This document shows positions 1-8,451 of a stretch of 64,000 bases of DNA, one piece after another. The notes under the pieces are model-generated. The model saw nothing but the letters and a program-made list of their open reading frames with translations. It searched no databases and was not told the origin of the DNA. This DNA comes from Rhizobium sp. BG4. GTDB lineage: Bacteria > Pseudomonadota > Alphaproteobacteria > Rhizobiales > Rhizobiaceae. A program made the translations under genes and the position numbers. Numbering within the stretch: position 1 is the first letter of the stretch; each line of letters opens with the position of its first letter. The stretch spans positions 1,545,138 to 1,609,137 of the forward strand of contig NZ_CP044126.1 in the NCBI RefSeq assembly GCF_016864575.1, given 5' to 3'.

Positions 1-1
1 C

Positions 2-274
2 TATGGGACGATTTTCCTGGCGTTGCTGGCATTTGCCCTGGCGATGCCGCGCGGTGGATTCGTGCTCGTTGTCGGCAAGCCCGGACAGTCTGAAGGTCAG
101 GTCGTCGAGCTGATCGGCAGGGCAGGCGGGTCCTTCGTCGCGCCGGGACGTTTCGGCTGGATTGCCGTTGCGCATTCGAGCGCGCCGGATTTCGTTCGCA
201 AACTGAGCGCTGCCGGCGCCTTTCTCGTTCTCAATCACGCCCTTGCCGTGGGCTGCCTCCAAAAGGATACCTGA
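2..274 (+). CDS. C-terminal part of a small membrane-anchored protein, 5'-truncated
   Basis: The frame is open from the left edge, so the start lies outside the window. About 90 residues are visible: a hydrophobic stretch (roughly residues 3-25 of the visible part) and then a compact soluble domain with the segments VVGKPGQSEGQVVELIGRAG and GWIAVAHSSAPDF. An internal TTG at 23 could be taken as a start, but the hydrophobic segment begins before it. The stop codon directly abuts the ATG of the following chemotaxis receptor, so the two are probably cotranscribed. Function not recognised; a role linked to the receptor is only an inference from position. Confidence 0.55.
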   Translation, partial: YGTIFLALLAFALAMPRGGFVLVVGKPGQSEGQVVELIGRAGGSFVAPGRFGWIAVAHSSAPDFVRKLSAAGAFLVLNHALAVGCLQKDT

Positions 275-1861
275 ATGAACTCGCTTCATGCCTTCCGGCT
301 GCGTGTCTCGCCCGTCATTTTTGGGCTCCTCTGGATCAATGCCGGCATCGCCATTCTGGTGCCGGTGCTGCGCGGCAATGGTTTCGACTGGACGGCTTTC
401 ATCGTCTGCGCTGCAGTCTTGGCGATGACTTCGGTCTGCTGGTTGCAGGATCGCACCGGGCCGGTGACGCGGCTCGTGACGTCCATGGCTCACGCCGTCA
501 ATGTGGCGATGATCGTCTATGCCTTCGAGGGTTCGATCCTCCAGTCGGACATACATATGTATTTCTTCGCCGTTCTGGCGATCTGCGCGGCCTGGCTCGA
601 TTGGCGCGCTGTCGTCGCCTTTGGCGGCATTACCATCATTCACCACACGCTGCTCTATCTGGTTGCCCCCGCGCTGGTCTTCCCGGGAGCCTCCGATTTC
701 GGCCGCGTACTGCTCCATGCGGCGATCGTCGCCATTCAGTCGGCGGCGCTGATCTCGCTGACGAGCTCGATCTCCAACGCATTCGTCTCCGCCGAGGGAG
801 CGCTCGACGCCGCCAACAACGCCAGCACCAGCGAACGCGAGACGCGCGAGCGCGCCCAGGCCGCCGACCGGCTGGCCGATGCGGAGCGCGCCGAGCGCGA
901 GGCGGAAAAGCGGATCGCCGCCGAGGAAACGGATCACGCCATCCGCGTCCTCAGAGGCGCGCTCGAAAAGCTGTCGGACGGATATCTGGGAACCCGTATC
1001 GATGGCCGTTTTGCCGGTGAGCTCGACAATCTCAGGCTCTCGTTCAATCAGTCGGCCAACAATCTCGAAGCCGTCATCACCCAGGCAAGCCAGGTCACGC
1101 AGCGGGTTCGCCGCGAGGCCGGTGATCTCAACGCCGCGGCGGGCGAACTCTCCGAGCGTTCGGAGCGCCAGGCAGGCTCGATTGCAGGCGCGACGAATGC
1201 AGTTGCCCATGTCCGTGGCACCGTCGGCCAGACGGGAACGGTCGCCGAGAAGGTCGGCGGTCTCGTCAGCCACGCCAAGGAAGCGGCTGAGCGCTCGGCG
1301 GGCATCGTCACCAGCGCCGTCGGCGCCATGGACCGCATCGAGAAGAGCTCCGAAGAAATCGGCCAGATCATCGGCGTCATCGACGAAATTGCATTCCAGA
1401 CCAACCTTCTGGCTCTTAATGCCGGTGTCGAGGCCGCCCGTGCGGGCGAGGCTGGCAAGGGCTTCGCGGTCGTTGCCCAGGAGGTGCGGGAATTGGCGCA
1501 GCGTTCCGCAAACGCCGCCAAGGAGATCAAGCAGCTGATCACCGCTTCGGGTGATCACGTGAAGCAGGGTGTCGCGCTGGTCGACCAGACCGGCGACGCG
1601 CTCGGCCATATCGCGGCTGAGGTTGCCGAGATCAGCCGGCATATCGAAACGATCATTTCAGGCGCGCGGGAGCAGGCGGCCGGGCTTGCCGAGCTCGATA
1701 CGATCATCGTGCAGATCGATAGCCTGACGGCGCAGAACACAACGATGGTCCAGCAGTCGCTCAGCGCTACCGACGCACTGGCCCATGAGGCGACGATCCT
1801 CGAAGGTTTGATGTCCGGCTTCTCCGGCGAGCAGGGTCAGGCCAAGCGCAAGGCGGCCTGA
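275..1861 (+). CDS. Methyl-accepting chemotaxis protein, multi-pass N terminus
   Basis: Receptor that would pass signals to CheA/CheW. The N-terminal ~170 residues hold several hydrophobic segments (for example residues 13-32, 41-58, 70-85, 90-115, 140-165) rather than the usual two transmembrane helices around a periplasmic domain. A charged coiled-coil rich in Arg and Glu follows (about 180-225), then a HAMP-like linker and the signalling domain. The conserved hairpin tip is clear: IDEIAFQTNLLALNAGVEAA, then EAGKGFAVVAQEVRELAQRS. The C terminus ends in a basic tail with no CheR-binding pentapeptide. No che genes lie nearby, so it probably works with a chemotaxis system elsewhere. Its stop is followed by a terminator. 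Confidence 0.93.
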   Translation: MNSLHAFRLRVSPVIFGLLWINAGIAILVPVLRGNGFDWTAFIVCAAVLAMTSVCWLQDRTGPVTRLVTSMAHAVNVAMIVYAFEGSILQSDIHMYFFAVLAICAAWLDWRAVVAFGGITIIHHTLLYLVAPALVFPGASDFGRVLLHAAIVAIQSAALISLTSSISNAFVSAEGALDAANNASTSERETRERAQAADRLADAERAEREAEKRIAAEETDHAIRVLRGALEKLSDGYLGTRIDGRFAGELDNLRLSFNQSANNLEAVITQASQVTQRVRREAGDLNAAAGELSERSERQAGSIAGATNAVAHVRGTVGQTGTVAEKVGGLVSHAKEAAERSAGIVTSAVGAMDRIEKSSEEIGQIIGVIDEIAFQTNLLALNAGVEAARAGEAGKGFAVVAQEVRELAQRSANAAKEIKQLITASGDHVKQGVALVDQTGDALGHIAAEVAEISRHIETIISGAREQAAGLAELDTIIVQIDSLTAQNTTMVQQSLSATDALAHEATILEGLMSGFSGEQGQAKRKAA

Positions 1862-1884
1862 TGGCCGCGTGGTAGCAAAACAGG

Positions 1885-1909
1885 AAAGCCCGCCTCTGGC
1901 GGGCTTTTG
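1885..1909 (+). terminator. Rho-independent terminator after the chemotaxis receptor
   Basis: Seven-base-pair stem GCCCGCC/GGCGGGC with loop TCT, followed by TTTT. It lies 27 bp after the receptor stop and ahead of the convergent 115-aa gene. The A-rich bases before the stem may let it work in the opposite direction too. Confidence 0.8.
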
Positions 1910-1927
1910 TCATTCGGCGCTCTATGC

Positions 1928-2275
1928 CTATTGCTTCAGATCAAAGGCCTGACCGTCAGCGCGAAGTTCCGCCAGCGTCTTGCCGACACAGGTGCCGGCC
2001 GCATTGCTGCCGATGGCCTTGGCCTCGCCGCCAAGGGTGATTGTGCCGCCGATCCGCTCGGAGGCGACATAGGTCGCGACGCCGTCCTTGGAGACGCGCG
2101 ATATGTAGAAGGCGTGGTAGGTGTCGTTCTGCTTGCACTGGATCAGCACGGGGAATTTTCCGAAGGGATTGTCCTCCGCTCGCGCCGTCGAGATCGGCAG
2201 GGCGGCGAGTGCAAGAAGGCCGGCGAGCAGCGTGCAGGCCGATTGGCGGGAGAGATGGCGGGATGCGGGCGTCAT
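1928..2275 (-). CDS. Small exported protein of unknown function
   Basis: 115 residues. A classical signal peptide is visible: basic n-region, hydrophobic core ACTLLAGLLALAALPIS and an Ala-rich cleavage region ending near ARA-ED (about residue 33). The mature part is about 80 residues with two Cys (IQCKQNDTYHAFYIS and GTCVGKTLAEL), which could form a disulfide in the periplasm. I do not recognise the family. It lies 37 bp downstream of the Crp/Fnr regulator in the same direction and may be cotranscribed with it. Confidence 0.75.
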   Translation of the reverse strand: MTPASRHLSRQSACTLLAGLLALAALPISTARAEDNPFGKFPVLIQCKQNDTYHAFYISRVSKDGVATYVASERIGGTITLGGEAKAIGSNAAGTCVGKTLAELRADGQAFDLKQ

Positions 2276-2312
2276 AGGTAATCCCTTTCTTCAAATGCCC
2301 GGATACGGCGGG

Positions 2313-2948
2313 CTAGACCGTCAAGGCGATGAGTGCATCCCGGTCCAGAAGACGGACGATGCGTTGCAGTTTGCCGTTCAGGCAAAGGACATGCTTTTCA
2401 CGGAGCTTCGTGAAGCAGCGGGCGACTGTCTCCACCGTCAGGCCGAGATAGTCGGCGATATCGCTGCGCGACATCATCATGTCGAACTCGCGGGCGCCCG
2501 GATGGCGCTCGGCCATTTCGAAGACGAAGGCCGCGACCCGTTTCAGCGCGCTCTGTTCGGTGATGACCAGCTGCTTGTGCTGCGCCTTGGCCAGGTTGGT
2601 CAGCGCGATATGCAGCAGGTCGATGGGCGCGGCGGTACTCTGGCTGGCGCGAAAGGGGCGTATCGACGTCTCGCACACGGCCTCTGCGAAATCCGTCCTG
2701 ACATTGCCGGTTTCGAGGCCGAACCATTCGCCCTTGCCGCAGAAGGACAGGATGTAGCGCTGGCCGCTCGGCGTCAGGCGATAGATCCTGACGGCGCCGG
2801 TTTCGACCTGATAGATCGCGCGGGCGTGCTCGCCTTCGCTATAGATCGTTTCGTCGGGCCTTAGCCGGATCGACTGATCTCTCGCTGGCGCAGGCGGGTA
2901 GTGCCGCCCGCCCGCTGCATAGTCTCCGATCGTCTGGTCATGAAGCAT
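2313..2948 (-). CDS. Crp/Fnr-family transcriptional regulator, FixK-like
   Basis: 211 residues: N-terminal cyclic-nucleotide-binding-fold domain (about 25-145) and C-terminal winged helix (about 150-211). The recognition helix region reads DIADYLGLTVETVARCFTKL. Glu and Arg at the positions that read TTGAT sites in FNR/FixK are present, but the Ser normally before the Arg (ETVSR) is Ala here. There is no N-terminal Cys cluster, so an FNR-type iron-sulfur oxygen sensor is unlikely and a FixK-like role fits better. Candidate target boxes (TTGAT-N4-ATCAA type) occur in this window at 7928, 8691 and 14497. It is divergent from the 3.1 kb CadC-like gene; the shared intergenic region holds one copy of the recurrent 16-bp motif. 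Confidence 0.88.
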   Translation of the reverse strand: MLHDQTIGDYAAGGRHYPPAPARDQSIRLRPDETIYSEGEHARAIYQVETGAVRIYRLTPSGQRYILSFCGKGEWFGLETGNVRTDFAEAVCETSIRPFRASQSTAAPIDLLHIALTNLAKAQHKQLVITEQSALKRVAAFVFEMAERHPGAREFDMMMSRSDIADYLGLTVETVARCFTKLREKHVLCLNGKLQRIVRLLDRDALIALTV

Positions 2949-3014
2949 GGCATCACCCCCATCTCGACCCGCAGAATAGGGAAAGGCGGCTCGCTCCGGT
3001 ATTCGAGAAACCCC

Positions 3015-3030
3015 TTACGTATTGCTACGG
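3015..3030 (+). promoter_or_regulatory. Recurrent promoter motif, copy A
   Basis: TTACGTATTGCTACGG, a match to the motif also seen at 7846, 27304, 37587 and, with shorter spacing, 31278. It points to the right, about 60 bp before the first possible start of the CadC-like gene at 3092. Confidence 0.5.
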
Positions 3031-3091
3031 AAGCCCGGAATGCGCGGTGGGTGTATAAGGCTATGCCCCTTGATGAAGGCGATACGGAGAT

Positions 3092-4054
3092 ATGGCGGAG
3101 ATCTCGATGTCATCTGTAGACGGAGGGGAAGACCGCGCACCCGGGAACCCCGAAGGCATCCGTGCGCAGCTTGAGCGGATCCTCGCGAGCCCGGAATTCC
3201 ATGCGCCCGAGCGCGGGCGGCGCTTCCTGCAATACATCGTCGAGGAAACGCTGGAAGGGCGCAGCGCCCAGCTGAAAGCCTATACGATCGCGCAGGCGGT
3301 GTTCGGACGCAACGCATCCTTCGATGCGCAGAGCGATCCCGTGGTCCGCATCGAGGCGGGGCGCATCCGCCGCGCGCTGGAGCGCTACTATCTCGTCTGT
3401 GGCAGCCAGGACCCGATCCGGGTCACCATCCCCAAGGGCAGCTATTCGCCGCAGTTCTCAGGCAATGACGACAATATGATGAGCTTGCCGGGCAGCTCGA
3501 AGGCGCAGAGCCATGATGGCGAGCCTCCGCTCCGCTTGCGCCAGTTGCTGCTGCCGATCGGCGTACCGACATTCTTTGGCGTGATGGCCGTTCTGGCGCT
3601 CATCCGCCCGCTTGAGGCCTATCTCTCTCCACCGAAGACCTCGCCGTTCTCGACCGCATCGACGACGGCGGCCAGTATCCGGATTGCCGTCGAGCCCTTC
3701 GATGCGCTCGGCGGCACGGCGCGCGGCGAGGACTTGGCGAAGGGCCTGACCGATCAGGTGATCGCCCGGCTGACGAAGGTTACCGATATCGTGGTGCTTG
3801 CGCCCGGCCGCGCTGGTCTGGACGGTGGCGGGCTGCTTCTCAGCCTGCAAGGCGGGGCGCTTGTCGAGGGCACGGTCCTGCGGCTGCATGTGCGGCTGAT
3901 CAACGTTTCCAATGGTGCGGTGATATGGGCCAATCAATATGACCGGAATCTCGATGGCCAGGCGATCCTCGACATCGAGGATGACATCGCGGCCGATATC
4001 GTCACGGAGATTTCCGGCAGCGGCAAGCTCAACGGTCTGCGCCCGCAGTCGTGA
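3092..4054 (+). CDS. CadC-like membrane-anchored regulator, short form without TPR repeats
   Basis: 320 residues. Residues ~22-122 form a domain shared with the genes at 4058 and 31443. Its end, VVRIEAGRIRRALERYY followed by IRVTIPKGSYSPQF, resembles the recognition helix and wing of an OmpR/PhoB winged helix. One transmembrane helix follows at ~151-173, then a TolB/FlgO-like domain (IAVEPFDALGG; VEGTVLRLHVRLINVSNG; WANQYDR). The protein stops about where the paralogues begin their TPR repeats. Such proteins are often annotated adenylate cyclase, but I see no cyclase catalytic domain. Likely a one-component regulator with its sensor part in the periplasm. A start at 3107 is equally possible; both have a GGAG-like ribosome site. 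Confidence 0.75.
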   Translation: MAEISMSSVDGGEDRAPGNPEGIRAQLERILASPEFHAPERGRRFLQYIVEETLEGRSAQLKAYTIAQAVFGRNASFDAQSDPVVRIEAGRIRRALERYYLVCGSQDPIRVTIPKGSYSPQFSGNDDNMMSLPGSSKAQSHDGEPPLRLRQLLLPIGVPTFFGVMAVLALIRPLEAYLSPPKTSPFSTASTTAASIRIAVEPFDALGGTARGEDLAKGLTDQVIARLTKVTDIVVLAPGRAGLDGGGLLLSLQGGALVEGTVLRLHVRLINVSNGAVIWANQYDRNLDGQAILDIEDDIAADIVTEISGSGKLNGLRPQS

Positions 4055-4057
4055 GTG

Positions 4058-5803
4058 CTATTGCGAGGGTATCGCTGCCGGATCGACACCTGCCGCGCGT
4101 AGGCCGCTGAAGAACCGTTCCCGGTCTTCCGGCCGCTGCAGGCGAAGCGAAATTTCACCGTCGATGTTGCGCATCAGCCCCGGTGCGTGGAGGGTCAGCC
4201 AATCGGTCTCCTGCCGCGCTTCGTCCGTCTTTCCCGCGGCGCCGAGAATGGAGAGCAGCACGAGATGGTGCATGGGATTGGCTTCGAGATCGGACTTGCG
4301 CGACCACTGCTCGGCATCGGCGACATCGCCCCTCATCAGCTGGCAGAGCGCCATGCCGGCCTCGTAATAGCCTTTCGAACCGATGCCCCGGTTGAGCGCG
4401 ATCGACAGCAGCTCGCAGCCGGTCTGCCACTTGCCGGACATCGCCAAGCGGATGCCATATTCACCGGCGACTTCGACATCGTCGGGGTTTGCCGCATAGG
4501 CTGCAGTTCCGGCTTGCAGCGCCCTGTCGACATCCCCGCGGAAGAAGCTCACCATCATCAGCGCCTGCAGCGTACGCGGGCTTGACGGGGCCAGCACGGC
4601 AGCGCGGTTCACCGCATTGCTTGCCATCCGCAAGGCATCCGGCGAGGCCGGGGTGCCGAGCTTGTAGCGAAACCGGATTTCGTCGAGATAGATCATCGAG
4701 AGCTGCGCCCAGGACGTGGCATTGTCCTGATAGCGCTGGGTCGCATTCTGCAGGCAGTTGCGTGCAACGCTGTGGCTGGTGGCGGTGACATTTTGCCGGT
4801 AGCTGTAATAGGCGAGCGTGCAGGCATAGGTGCTCTGATCGCCTCTCTGCGCGGTCGGGGCCATGCCCTCGGCGTTGAAAGGCTCGGCGATGGCGCCGGC
4901 AATCTGTTGCGCGATCTGGCCCTGCACCGCGAGCTTGTTCTGGACGCCGAGGTTGGCATCGAAATTGTTGGCCCAGATGACCGCGCCATCCTGTTGGCGC
5001 ACGAGCCGGACCGCGGCGCGCAATCTGTTTCCATCCAGCTGGACATTGCCCTGGAGCGTGAAATCGGCACCGGCGATACTGTCGTCACGCAGCGTATCCG
5101 CCACGACCACGATGCCGCGGGACCGTGCCAGCTGGCCGATGACGTCGTCCCGGAGGCCACGGGCGATATCGGAGCGCGTGTCGTCGCGGTCGGCCTCGGC
5201 GAAGAGTTCGACCATCACCTTCGGGCTTGCGGTGGCGGCCTGTGCATTCGGCCGTGCGGGCAGAAGAAATGCGAGCACGGCGGCGAAGAGCACCAGCAGC
5301 GCCGCGACGCATGCTCCGAGATGAAGAAGGGTGAGCCTTACCGGATGCGTACTGCCGGAAACCGGCTTCTCGCGGCTCTCGTGTTGAGGCGGCAGCGCCC
5401 GTTCAGACTGCTTGACCGGCAGCGGCGCCGGAGCGCTCGTGGCATATTCGAAATGCGGGACATATCCGCCTTTGGGGACGGTGACGATCACGCTGTCCGA
5501 GCGTCCGGCCACCAGATAGTAGCGCTCGAGCGCCTTGCGGATCCGGCCGGCTTCGATGCGCACAACGGGATCGTTCTGCGGGTCGAAGGAGGCTTCCCGG
5601 CCGAAGACCACATTGGCGATTGTAAAGGCCTTGAGAAATTCCGACCGTCCGGCCAGCGTCTCGTTGACGACGAATTCCAGAAAGCTTCGCCCGCGCTTGG
5701 CCGCGTGGAATTCCTCGCTGGCGAGAATTCGTTCGACCTGCTCGCAGATTTCGTCAGCCGTCGGCCCAAGACGGCTATAGGCAGTCGCTCTTGCACTCGT
5801 CAT
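4058..5803 (-). CDS. CadC-like membrane-anchored regulator with TolB-like and TPR domains
   Basis: 581 residues and the full-length form of this family. The N-terminal winged-helix-like domain (about 15-115) contains ERILASEEFHAAKRGRSFLE and VVRIEAGRIRKALERYY. A Pro/Ser-rich linker leads to one transmembrane helix (LHLGACVAALLVLFAAVLAF, near 160-180). The outer part has a TolB-like domain (VMVELFAEADRDDTRSDIAR; WANNFDANLG) and then helical TPR-like repeats to the C terminus. The layout matches ToxR/CadC regulators, in which an outer-face sensor controls a cytoplasmic DNA-binding domain. It converges on the short paralogue with 3 bp between stops. I infer control of the nearby decarboxylase or stress genes; no target is proven. 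Confidence 0.78.
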   Translation of the reverse strand: MTSARATAYSRLGPTADEICEQVERILASEEFHAAKRGRSFLEFVVNETLAGRSEFLKAFTIANVVFGREASFDPQNDPVVRIEAGRIRKALERYYLVAGRSDSVIVTVPKGGYVPHFEYATSAPAPLPVKQSERALPPQHESREKPVSGSTHPVRLTLLHLGACVAALLVLFAAVLAFLLPARPNAQAATASPKVMVELFAEADRDDTRSDIARGLRDDVIGQLARSRGIVVVADTLRDDSIAGADFTLQGNVQLDGNRLRAAVRLVRQQDGAVIWANNFDANLGVQNKLAVQGQIAQQIAGAIAEPFNAEGMAPTAQRGDQSTYACTLAYYSYRQNVTATSHSVARNCLQNATQRYQDNATSWAQLSMIYLDEIRFRYKLGTPASPDALRMASNAVNRAAVLAPSSPRTLQALMMVSFFRGDVDRALQAGTAAYAANPDDVEVAGEYGIRLAMSGKWQTGCELLSIALNRGIGSKGYYEAGMALCQLMRGDVADAEQWSRKSDLEANPMHHLVLLSILGAAGKTDEARQETDWLTLHAPGLMRNIDGEISLRLQRPEDRERFFSGLRAAGVDPAAIPSQ

Positions 5804-5906
5804 GATCGCCCCTACAACGCAAGATCATGCAATTACTTAAGCATTGTCTAAGGCATCATATCGCACATGCCGCTGGTTGCAAGATTTGCTTTCGGAGTTG
5901 CTTGCG

Positions 5907-6566
5907 CTAGTTCGGCCAGCCGTTGGCTGGCGTCGCCTTGCGGCCTTCGAGGGGATAGGCGGCCACGCCGGTCGCGATGACCATGCGCATCAATTCCGCC
6001 AGATTGCGCGCGCCCATCTTGGCCAGGACATTGGCGCGATGGACCTCGACCGTGCGGGCGCTGATGCCGAGGTGATAGGCGATCATCTTGTTCTGCAGGC
6101 CATCGAGCACGCCGACGAGAACCTGATGCTCGCGGGTGGTCAGTTGCGCCAGCCTGGCGGTGACGCTGTCGGGTCCCTGCGTTGCGCGGCTTGGACGTGC
6201 CTGTCCAGTCGCCGCATGAATGGCTGCTATCAGCGCCTCTTCCTTCACCGGCTTTTCGAGGAAGTCGACAGCGCCGGCTTTCATTGCCTGAACGGCGGCT
6301 GCAATGTCGCCCTGCCCGGTGATGACGATTGTGGGGATATCCATGCGGAACTGATGCAGTTGGCCGATCAGCTCGATGCCATCCATACCGGGCATGCGCA
6401 GATCCGTCACCAGGCAGCTTCTTCCGGAGAGGGGCAGCAGATCGAGAAAGGCACGCGCGCAACTATGCGTACGTACCGCAAAGCCGGCGGAAACAAGCAT
6501 GAAGGTCAGGGACCGCCTGAGTGCCTCCTCGTCATCGACGAGATGGATCGTAAGGTCGTTTGCCAT
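5907..6566 (-). CDS. FixJ-family response regulator (NarL/FixJ subclass)
   Basis: 219 residues from the ATG at 6566. Receiver domain ~1-120: acidic pair in LVDDEEALRRS, phospho-acceptor Asp in LVTDLRMPGMDG, the Thr of VITGQGD and Lys of FLEKPV. The C-terminal LuxR-type helix-turn-helix (about 150-210) reads LTTREHQVLVGVLDGLQNKM and ISARTVEVHRANVLAKMGA, as in FixJ. The start lies inside the 3' end of the histidine kinase gene (35-bp overlap), so translation is probably coupled. A longer upstream frame exists but would place an unrelated extension before the receiver domain. The recurrent 16-bp motif before the operon suggests autoregulation. Confidence 0.9.
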   Translation of the reverse strand: MANDLTIHLVDDEEALRRSLTFMLVSAGFAVRTHSCARAFLDLLPLSGRSCLVTDLRMPGMDGIELIGQLHQFRMDIPTIVITGQGDIAAAVQAMKAGAVDFLEKPVKEEALIAAIHAATGQARPSRATQGPDSVTARLAQLTTREHQVLVGVLDGLQNKMIAYHLGISARTVEVHRANVLAKMGARNLAELMRMVIATGVAAYPLEGRKATPANGWPN

Positions 6567-7752
6567 TCTGGCCGATCTCCACGATGGGTAGCGAGAAGGA
6601 AAGTACCGAGCCGCCCTGCAATCCCCGCCGGGCCGTAATGCGCCCGCCATGGGCCTCGATGATCCGCTTGGAGAGCGCCAGCCCCATGCCGAGGCCGCGT
6701 GGCTTGCTGGTCACGAAGGGATGAAACAGCATCGTCTCGATTTCGGCCGCGATGCCGCAGCCGTTGTCCGAGACCTCGACGACGAGACGCCTGCGATCGC
6801 TGGTCCGTGTCGTCACGGTAATCTCGGGCTCCTGAACTCCGTCGGCAGCTTCCGCGGCATTGCGCAACAGGTTCGTCAGCACCTGGGTGATCTGCACGCG
6901 ATCGGCAATGACGGCGTCACTCTTTGCATCGAGCTGGAAATCGACCCGGAGATCCTTCCGCGCCAGGCCGCTAAGGGCGAGTGCTGCGGCTTCGCGGATC
7001 AGCGCATGCATGGATTCCAACCGCTTCTCGCCGGCGCCGCGGCCAGCGAACTCGCGGATGCTTTGCACGATCGTCCCGGCCCAGAGCGCATGCTGGGTGA
7101 TTTCGGCCAAGGCTTCCTTGAGTGCCGCGAATTCGCAGCCGTCTTCGCTCACCAAATGCCCGCAACCCTGCGAATAGGCGAGGATCGAGGAGAGCGGCTG
7201 CGAGAGCTCATGGGCAAGCGCCGGCGTCATGTCGCCGAGCGCAACCGTTCGCGCGAGGCGTGCCATTTCGCTCTGAAGCTCGCGAACCTGCTGCAGCGTC
7301 TCATGCTCGGTGCGGAAGTCCTCGAGGATTGCGGCCGCAAAGCCCTGTTCGCGAACGATGGTCAGCGCAGCGGGAAACTGCGCGCCGTCCTTGGCGCTTG
7401 CAATACCGGCGCGCATGGGGCCCTGGCTTGCCCAGCGGGCCTTGAGCCGGACGCCCGGCGTCGATGACCAGACGAAGTCGATCTTCTGGCCGATCAGTTC
7501 ATCTTCCTGGTAACCGAGCAGGGCGATTGCGGCGGCATTGCAGGCGGAGATCCGATGGCAGGATGTGATGACGAAGACGGCGTCGGGAACATGGCCGTAG
7601 AGGTTTCGCAGCCAATCCGCAGACGGGCCGCCAGGGGGCGGGCGGTCCATCTGCTTCTGGGCGAGCGTCTCCGCAAACAGAGGCTTCCTCGAGAGGTGAG
7701 GGGCGACGGACCCGCGATCGGCAATGTCCAATGCCTTCGTGCTGGTAGCCAT
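6532..7752 (-). CDS. FixL-like cytoplasmic PAS histidine kinase
   Basis: 406 residues with no transmembrane segment. A PAS domain (about 48-150) starts at LRNLYGHVPDAVFVITSCHR. It is followed by a FixL-type linker (LQQVRELQSEMARLARTVAL), the H box MTPALAHELSQPLSSI with the phospho-accepting His, an N box (QITQVLTNLLRNAAEA) and G boxes (DNGCGI; GLGMGLALSKRI). The match to FixL is strong from the linker onward. In the PAS domain the position of FixL's haem-binding His appears to be non-His (GVRLKARWA), so this is probably not a haem oxygen sensor. It forms an operon with the overlapping response regulator. As I recall, FixLJ-type pairs are also linked to acid response in Sinorhizobium medicae. 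Confidence 0.9.
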   Translation of the reverse strand: MATSTKALDIADRGSVAPHLSRKPLFAETLAQKQMDRPPPGGPSADWLRNLYGHVPDAVFVITSCHRISACNAAAIALLGYQEDELIGQKIDFVWSSTPGVRLKARWASQGPMRAGIASAKDGAQFPAALTIVREQGFAAAILEDFRTEHETLQQVRELQSEMARLARTVALGDMTPALAHELSQPLSSILAYSQGCGHLVSEDGCEFAALKEALAEITQHALWAGTIVQSIREFAGRGAGEKRLESMHALIREAAALALSGLARKDLRVDFQLDAKSDAVIADRVQITQVLTNLLRNAAEAADGVQEPEITVTTRTSDRRRLVVEVSDNGCGIAAEIETMLFHPFVTSKPRGLGMGLALSKRIIEAHGGRITARRGLQGGSVLSFSLPIVEIGQNGKRPYDPSRR

Positions 7753-7845
7753 GATATTCCCCTCGTCCTACGATTTGGGACAGGTGTCCCGGCGGCTCTC
7801 CCATTCAACGATGGCGCGAGACTACTCTTCTTCTCTGACGGATAG

Positions 7846-7861
7846 ATGTAGCATCGCGTAG
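7846..7861 (-). promoter_or_regulatory. Recurrent promoter motif, copy B, before the FixLJ-like operon
   Basis: Read on the minus strand: CTACGCGATGCTACAT. It lies 94 bp before the histidine kinase ATG and points towards it. Copies B and C also share a GAGnnTA-like flank on the 5' side. Confidence 0.5.
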
Positions 7862-7927
7862 CCTCTATTGGTCTTACCCCGCAGGCCTTTCAGCCATGCA
7901 CGCGGCCCTCGTTCAGCCTCTCGACCA

Positions 7928-7941
7928 TTGATCCGGCTCAA
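7928..7941 (+). promoter_or_regulatory. FNR/FixK-type box before the 121-aa exported protein
   Basis: TTGATCCGGCTCAA matches TTGAT-N4-ATCAA at 9 of 10 fixed positions. Its centre is about 72 bp before the ATG at 8007, a spacing compatible with class II activation at -41.5. Confidence 0.6.
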
Positions 7942-8006
7942 TGCCTTTGCGCCTTTGCTCCGTTACTCTGGGCTGCATGGGTTCACGCCACCTGAGGAGC
8001 AGGAAC

Positions 8007-8369
8007 ATGAGGAAGTTTGCCCTTGCCATCGCCATTTTGAGTGCGGCGTCGATCGTCGTGCCCGCCGCCGCGCAGCAGACCTCGACACAGACCCGCAAGG
8101 AATACCGGCGGATGAACTGGGGAGACAATCTGCCGGCGTCGATCAAGACTTTTCACAACAAGCGCTTCACCGTCGTCAGCTATCGCATGCAGGAGGAGAC
8201 AGGCCACCATCCGTCGCCGGGAAGCGCGGAGCAGGTGGCGCAGATCCGCTCGGCGATCCGCTCCAACAAGTGGCTCGTCGATCAGCTGAAGGCGAAGAAG
8301 GTGTCGCCCAGCCAGATTCTCTGGGCATGGCGTGCCCGTAACGGCAACATGGTTTTCTACATCGATTGA
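8007..8369 (+). CDS. Small exported protein, probably under FixK/FNR control
   Basis: 120 residues from the ATG at 8007, which has GAGGAGCAGGAAC just before it. A frame extends upstream to 7941, but that would place the FNR-type box within the start of the gene and put unrelated residues ahead of the signal peptide. Signal peptide MRKFALAIAILSAASIVV with cleavage near AAAQ-QT. The mature domain of about 95 residues contains RMNWGDNLPASIKTFHNKRF and ends in RNGNMVFYID. Not recognised; no Cys in the mature part. It lies divergent from the FixL-like gene and upstream of arcA in the same direction. Confidence 0.7.
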   Translation: MRKFALAIAILSAASIVVPAAAQQTSTQTRKEYRRMNWGDNLPASIKTFHNKRFTVVSYRMQEETGHHPSPGSAEQVAQIRSAIRSNKWLVDQLKAKKVSPSQILWAWRARNGNMVFYID

Positions 8370-8451
8370 GCGATTGCCGTCCGGCAACGGGGTAGGCGGA
8401 AACAACGGCCTCCGTCCGGTCGACGCGCATACATCGTCGGGAGGGTCGGTG

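Noticed and set aside
3073..3090. TTGATGAAGGCGAT just before the CadC-like start
   Set aside because: The right half does not match ATCAA and it is too close to the start codon.
3092..5803. Annotation of the TolB/TPR proteins as adenylate cyclases
   Set aside because: No class I, II or III cyclase catalytic domain or metal-binding Asp pair is visible; the layout fits a membrane-anchored regulator better.
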